A DNA stretch of 64,000 nt from Streptomyces sp. NBC_01233 (GTDB lineage: Bacteria; Actinomycetota; Actinomycetes; Streptomycetales; Streptomycetaceae): assembly GCF_035989305.1 (NCBI RefSeq), contig NZ_CP108514.1, forward strand, positions 4,565,501-4,629,500, read 5' to 3'. A model generated the notes under the pieces. The model was not told where the DNA came from, did not search any database, and was given only the letters and a program-made list of their open reading frames with translations. The position numbers and the translations under genes were made by a program. Shown piece by piece: positions 60,073 through 64,000 of the stretch (the stretch's first letter is position 1; every line of letters starts with the position of its first letter).

Positions 60073-60876
60073 GTGAGCGCCTACGAGCCACCTCAGCTTC
60101 CGGGCTTCGACCTGCCCGGTCCGGCCTCCACCACGTCCTTCACCGCGTACGCACCGGAAGGCGCGCCGGCGACGGGTGGCGCGCCGGCCCTGGAGAACCT
60201 CGGCTGGCGGGCGCTGGCCGCCGAACTGGACAAGGAGGGAGTGGCGTTGACCCCGCCGCTGCTGACGGCCGGGCAGTGCGCGAACCTGCGGGAGCTCTTC
60301 GACGATCCCACCGCGTTCCGCAGTACGGTGACGATGGCGCGGCACCGCTTCGGCGAGGGCCTCTACCGCTACTTCTCCCACCCGCTGCCCGAGCTCGTCC
60401 AGAACCTGCGGGAGCAGCTGTATCCGCCGCTCGCCCGGATCGCCAACGACTGGGCGCGGCGGCTGGGGCAGCCGGCGTTCGCCCCCGAGTTCGACGGACT
60501 GATCGCGGCGTGCGCGGCTGCCGGGCAGCACCGCCCGACACCGCTCCTGCTCCGGTACGAGCGGGGCGGCTACAACTGCCTGCACCAGGACGTCTACGGC
60601 GATCTGACCTTCCCGCTCCAGGTGGCGATCATGCTCGACCGGCCGGACGAGGACTTCACCGGTGGAGAGAGCGTCTTCGTCGAGCAGCGCCCGCGCGCCC
60701 AGTCCCGCCCGCTCGTCAAGAGGCCCGCACAGGGCCAGGGAATGATCTTCACGGTCAGCCACCGTCCCGTGCGCTCGGTGCGCGGCTGGAGCCGGGTGAC
60801 CCTGAGGCACGGGGTGAGCTCCGTGACCAGCGGGCAGCGCCACGTGCTGGGCGTCATCTTCCACGACGCCCGATAG
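60073..60876 (+). CDS. 2OG-Fe(II) dioxygenase of the Oxygenase-NA type
   Basis: A 267-residue non-haem iron oxygenase. Likely iron ligands are H171-x-D173 (C-L-H-Q-D-V-Y-G) and H246 (L-R-H-G-V-S); the 2-oxoglutarate Arg is likely R256 (Q-R-H-V-L-G). The E-D-F-T-G-G-E pattern and C-terminal V-I-F-H-D-A match Pfam Oxygenase-NA (PF09859), annotated as acting on damaged DNA. Start is GTG 60073, 28 bp after ogt, so the two are probably cotranscribed. A damage-reversal role similar to AlkB is plausible but unproved. Confidence 0.75.
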   Translation: MSAYEPPQLPGFDLPGPASTTSFTAYAPEGAPATGGAPALENLGWRALAAELDKEGVALTPPLLTAGQCANLRELFDDPTAFRSTVTMARHRFGEGLYRYFSHPLPELVQNLREQLYPPLARIANDWARRLGQPAFAPEFDGLIAACAAAGQHRPTPLLLRYERGGYNCLHQDVYGDLTFPLQVAIMLDRPDEDFTGGESVFVEQRPRAQSRPLVKRPAQGQGMIFTVSHRPVRSVRGWSRVTLRHGVSSVTSGQRHVLGVIFHDAR

Positions 60877-60908
60877 CGGCGGAATCAACCGGCGCGGGGA
60901 CCCGGTTT

Positions 60909-60936
60909 CTGCCGCCTGCTTCCAGTGAAGCGGCAG
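60909..60936 (+). terminator. Weak hairpin after the oxygenase gene
   Basis: A 7-bp outer stem (CTGCCGC/GCGGCAG) with an asymmetric bulge and a 3-bp inner stem. Possible terminator separating the repair genes from the SznE-like gene. Confidence 0.35.
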
Positions 60937-61126
60937 CACTGACACGTTCGCAGGTCAACCCCTACCCACCGGGAGTCAATGCCTGGCAGAACCGCCGGTA
61001 CGACTGGAGGATCGCTGGAGTGTCGCACCACCGACCTTCCGTACGGTCGACTCTGCGACGGCGCGGGGATCTTGCCGGCCGCTCGTGCACCACGGTTGAT
61101 CCGGCGGTTCAACGGGAGGAGCGAAC

Positions 61127-62215
61127 ATGCAGCAGGTCCAGGTCGCAGGGGGCGGCGCGACAACGGGGCACGATCCGGGACCGGGCGGTCCGGGTCCGTC
61201 GCCCACCAGCTCGCAGCACCGCCTGATCACGGCCTCGCTGCAGACGCTGGCGCAGCAGATGAACGAGATCGCCGAGCAGGCGTCCGCGCTGCTCACGACG
61301 CCGGCCGGCGGCGCGGCCACCGACTCCGAGGTCTTCGGGCGGATCGCCCGCAGAACCGTGCCCCGCTGGCACTTCGCGATGCTGAACGACGTCGAGCGCA
61401 ACGAGGCCCTGGTCGGCGCCCTGGAGCGGGGCATACCGGCCGGGGCGACGGTCCTGGACATCGGTTCGGGGAGCGGGCTGCTGGCCATGGCCGCGGCGCG
61501 GGCCGGCGCGGCCCGCGTGATCACCTGCGAGATGAACCCGATGCTCGCCGAGGTGGCCCGCCAGGTGGTCGACGCCCACGGGTTCAGCGATGTCATCACG
61601 GTGATCGGGAAGCCTTCCAACCTGCTGGAGATCGGCCAGGACCTCGACGGCCCGGTGGACGTGCTGATCTCGGAGATCGTCGACTGCGGTCTCATCGGCG
61701 AGGGCCTCCTGCCGTCGATCCGGCACGCGCGCCGGCACCTGCTGAAACCCGACGGGATCATGCTCCCCTCCGCGGGCCGGCTCTACGGCCGCCTCGTCAG
61801 CAGCGAGGACATCCTGCGGCTCAACCAGGTCACGACGGCCGAGGGTTTCGACGTCTCCCTCATGAACGTCCTGGCCACCCGCGGGCACCTCCCGGTGCGG
61901 CTCAACACCTGGCCCCACCGGTTCCTGTCCGACACCGCGGAGGTGCTGGCGTTCGACCTGGCCGAGGACGACCTGGAGCCGGGTGAACGCCCGGTCGACC
62001 TGGTCCCGAGCGCCGACGGAGAGGCGCACGCCCTGGTCGTCTGGTTCGAACTGGACATGGGGAACGGCACCACGCTGTGCAACTCCCCGGAGAACACCCG
62101 CTCGCACTGGATGCAGGGATGGGTCCCCCTGGAGAAGCCGGTGCAGGTGAAGGCGGGTGAGACGGTCCCCCTCCGCCTCCGCTGGAGCGATTTCTCCCTC
62201 AGCGCGCACATCTGA
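61127..62215 (+). CDS. sznE: PRMT-like L-arginine N-methyltransferase (SznE-like)
   Basis: A 362-residue SAM methyltransferase with a PRMT fold, rare in bacteria. Motif I is V-L-D-I-G-S-G-S-G (109-117), the post-I acid is E135, and the PRMT double-Glu loop is S-E183-I-V-D-C-G-L-I-G-E192 with the standard 9-residue spacing. The THW-loop equivalent is S-H-W (326-328). In streptozotocin biosynthesis SznE methylates the guanidine of free L-arginine to give N-omega-methyl-arginine, the substrate of SznF, whose homologue is next. GGGAGGAG precedes ATG 61127. The symbol reflects context and motifs; identity to SznE needs alignment. Confidence 0.85.
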   Translation: MQQVQVAGGGATTGHDPGPGGPGPSPTSSQHRLITASLQTLAQQMNEIAEQASALLTTPAGGAATDSEVFGRIARRTVPRWHFAMLNDVERNEALVGALERGIPAGATVLDIGSGSGLLAMAAARAGAARVITCEMNPMLAEVARQVVDAHGFSDVITVIGKPSNLLEIGQDLDGPVDVLISEIVDCGLIGEGLLPSIRHARRHLLKPDGIMLPSAGRLYGRLVSSEDILRLNQVTTAEGFDVSLMNVLATRGHLPVRLNTWPHRFLSDTAEVLAFDLAEDDLEPGERPVDLVPSADGEAHALVVWFELDMGNGTTLCNSPENTRSHWMQGWVPLEKPVQVKAGETVPLRLRWSDFSLSAHI

Positions 62216-62279
62216 CCCACCCGGCCCGCCCACCAGGCACGCGGCCGCACGTCTTGCGATCCGGACCAAGGAGCACGCA

Positions 62280-63695
62280 ATGAGTCACGTACCCGAGCAC
62301 ATCCCGTTCGAGCTCAGCGGCACCGCCCTGCGCGACGCCATCGTGCAGTACGCCACGAATCCGATCTTCCTCGACAACACGGACTGGCAGAACCACGACA
62401 ACCCGTACCGGCGCCAGCTGCGGCCGCAGGTGCTCCCGTACCTCGACTTCGACAAGGTGCCGGGCCGGGAGAACATCCTCGACTACACCAGCCTGGCCAC
62501 GCAGCGCCTGCTCACCTCCATATACGAGGCCGACCTGGTGTTCTTCCCCAAGTCCGGGCTCAAGGGCAAGGAGGAGGACTTCCGGGCGTTCTACAGCCCC
62601 GCCAACCGGGCGCTCGGCGAGCGGGTCCGCCCCGCCCTGGAGCGGTACGCCTTCGGCTTCCTCGACGACGAGGTCGAGACCTCGGGCAAGTGGACCAAGG
62701 CCAGCCTCGACAGCTACCTGGACTCCCTCGACATGGGCGGCGGCGAGGAGCGGACGCCGGTGGAGCAGGCCATCACCGGCTCCGGCGACCCCGAGCGCGC
62801 GGCGCGCATGTGGCTGGTGCAGTTCGCCGCGGACTTCTTCTCCGAGGCGTCGCCGATGATCCGCAACGTGCTCGGCTACTACGGTCCCGTCCAGTCCGAG
62901 TGGTTCAAGGTCGTCATCGACGAGTACGGCTACGGCGTGCACGACACCAAGCACAGCACCCTGTTCGAGCGGACGCTGGAGTCCGTCGGTCTCCAGGCCG
63001 ACCTCCACCGGTACTGGCAGTACTACCTCAACAGCAGCCTGCTGCTGAACAATTACTTCCACTACCTCGGCAAGAACCACGAGCTGTTCTTCCGCTACGT
63101 GGGCGCGCTGTTCTACACGGAGAGCTCGCTGGTCGACTTCTGCCAGCGCGCCGACCGGCTGCTGCACGGCGTCTTCGGCGACTCCGTCGACACCACCTAC
63201 TTCACCGAGCACGTCCACATCGACCAGCACCACGGCCGCATGGCCCGCGAGAAGATCATCGCGCCGCTGATCGAGGCCCACGGCGAGGGGATCATCCCCG
63301 AGATCGTCCGCGGCATCGAGGAGTACCGGGTGCTCCTGGAGGTCGCCGACCAGGACTTCTGCGCGCAGATCGCCTGGATGGACGACCAGCCGGAGCTCAA
63401 GAAGCTGCACGGCCCCGTCTACGAGGCCATCCGGGAGGGACGGGTGGAGGCGCCGGTGGCGCACCTGGTCGAGCCCTTCAACGAGCTGTCGAACACCCAC
63501 TGCCACGAGGGCGACGAGCTCTGCCACATCGTCTCGGGCACCATGCGCTTCGAGAGCGGACTGGGCTCCTCGCTGACCCTGGAGGCCGGCGAGGGCGTCG
63601 TCATCCGGCGCAACCGGCTGCACGGCGCCGACATCCTGTCCGAGGAGTGCGTCTACGAGATCCACTCGGTGGGGGACTACCGCACATGCCTGTAG
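62280..63695 (+). CDS. sznF: N-nitrosourea-forming di-iron/cupin enzyme (SznF-like)
   Basis: A 471-residue protein with an N-terminal dimerisation region, a central heme-oxygenase-like di-iron domain and a C-terminal cupin. The residues I recall as iron ligands of streptozotocin SznF occur at the same numbers: E189, E215, H225, E281, H311, D315, H318 in the central domain and H407, H409, H448 in the cupin. SznF hydroxylates N-omega-methyl-arginine twice, and its cupin iron rearranges the guanidine into an N-nitrosourea. AAGGAG precedes ATG 62280, 64 bp after the SznE-like gene. The 3' end overlaps the Rieske gene by 10 bp. Confidence 0.9.
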   Translation: MSHVPEHIPFELSGTALRDAIVQYATNPIFLDNTDWQNHDNPYRRQLRPQVLPYLDFDKVPGRENILDYTSLATQRLLTSIYEADLVFFPKSGLKGKEEDFRAFYSPANRALGERVRPALERYAFGFLDDEVETSGKWTKASLDSYLDSLDMGGGEERTPVEQAITGSGDPERAARMWLVQFAADFFSEASPMIRNVLGYYGPVQSEWFKVVIDEYGYGVHDTKHSTLFERTLESVGLQADLHRYWQYYLNSSLLLNNYFHYLGKNHELFFRYVGALFYTESSLVDFCQRADRLLHGVFGDSVDTTYFTEHVHIDQHHGRMAREKIIAPLIEAHGEGIIPEIVRGIEEYRVLLEVADQDFCAQIAWMDDQPELKKLHGPVYEAIREGRVEAPVAHLVEPFNELSNTHCHEGDELCHIVSGTMRFESGLGSSLTLEAGEGVVIRRNRLHGADILSEECVYEIHSVGDYRTCL

Positions 63696-64000
63696 TGAGC
63701 TTCCCCGTCGCCGGGCGGGAGAACTGCGTGGTCGTCGCGGGCACCTCGTACGTGTACGCGACGGTCGACGGCCGGGGCTTCGTGATGAACGCCGAGTGCC
63801 CCCACCGGGGCGGCCCGCTGCACCTGGCCGGCGTGACGCCGGACGCCTCCCGGCTCGTCTGCCCCTGGCACGACCGCAAGACGTCCGCGGCGCGGCTGCG
63901 CGCCGAGATCCCGGCGGTACGGGCCGGCAGCCGGGTCACGGCGGTCTTCCCCGACAGCCGGCCGGCCGGACGGCCGGCGGTTTCCGGCCGGCCGTGCGGC
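63686..64000 (+). CDS. Small Rieske [2Fe-2S] protein, cut by the window end
   Basis: At least 105 residues, still open at the last base. The Rieske cluster motifs are C-P-H-R-G-G-P (Cys-x-His) and C-P-W-H-D-R (Cys-x-x-His), 18 residues apart. No oxygenase domain is visible so far; the last 20 residues are Pro/Arg/Gly-rich, so the domain may already be complete. It may be a ferredoxin donating electrons to the SznF-like enzyme or another oxygenase of the cluster (inference). ATG 63686 lies inside the sznF end, indicating coupled translation. Confidence 0.75.
   Translation, partial: MPVVSFPVAGRENCVVVAGTSYVYATVDGRGFVMNAECPHRGGPLHLAGVTPDASRLVCPWHDRKTSAARLRAEIPAVRAGSRVTAVFPDSRPAGRPAVSGRPCG

Noticed and set aside
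60877..61126. A small gene between the oxygenase and the SznE-like gene
   Set aside because: No start with a ribosome-binding site gives a plausible protein; the stretch looks like leader and promoter DNA.

Overview
The window is 64 kb of high-G+C DNA from the origin region of a Streptomyces (or very close relative) chromosome. The evidence is the gene order rnpA-rpmH-dnaA-oriC-dnaN-gnd-recF-dciA-gyrB-gyrA, a DnaA-box-dense oriC, a parAB locus with clustered parS sites, frequent GTG starts, and Streptomyces-type FemX, SigM and DLW-39 neighbours. No species name can be proved from the sequence. The last genes closely resemble the streptozotocin genes sznE and sznF of Streptomyces achromogenes.

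Layout. 1-8.8 kb: end of a LysR regulator, Nudix hydrolase, flavohemoprotein, HAD phosphatase, two GNAT acetyltransferases, an HTH_42 protein, a serine beta-lactamase-like hydrolase, and dnaB with a group of DnaA-box-like sites upstream. 9.2-12.5 kb: MATE transporter and the rpsF-ssb-rpsR-rplI operon. 12.6-22.9 kb: envelope genes (small membrane protein, FemX, alanine-racemase homologue, GT87 glycosyltransferase, class A PBP), then a PadR regulator, inositol-phosphate synthase and an MFS protein. 22.9-34.8 kb: CCA-adding enzyme, a large anchored DUF6049-type protein, MurJ with a separate pseudokinase, SigM and its anti-sigma factor, and the thioredoxin system behind a SigR-type promoter. 34.8-53.4 kb: parB-parA-rsmG-jag-yidC-yidD-rnpA-rpmH on the minus strand and dnaA-oriC-dnaN-gnd-recF-dciA-gyrB-gyrA-DUF3566 on the plus strand, diverging from between rpmH and dnaA. 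53.4-57.4 kb: tRNA-Ile, DLW-39, a secreted/anchored protein, a Ser/Thr kinase, an HTH protein and tRNA-Ala.

At tRNA-Ala the core order gives way to accessory DNA: an IS110-family transposase and about 0.7 kb without a gene. Next come an O6-alkylguanine-DNA alkyltransferase (ogt), a 2OG-Fe(II) oxygenase of the Oxygenase-NA type, a PRMT-like methyltransferase (SznE-like), a heme-oxygenase-like di-iron plus cupin enzyme (SznF-like), and a Rieske protein cut by the window edge. This reads as the start of an N-nitrosourea biosynthetic cluster preceded by DNA-alkylation repair genes that probably give self-protection.

Eight parS sites with a perfect 14-bp core and one degenerate site lie between 3.1 and 37.2 kb, all on one side of oriC. 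Two form the centres of perfect 42-bp and 48-bp palindromes between convergent genes. Three lie inside genes, always in the codon phase that writes Asp-Val-Ser-Arg-Glu-Thr.
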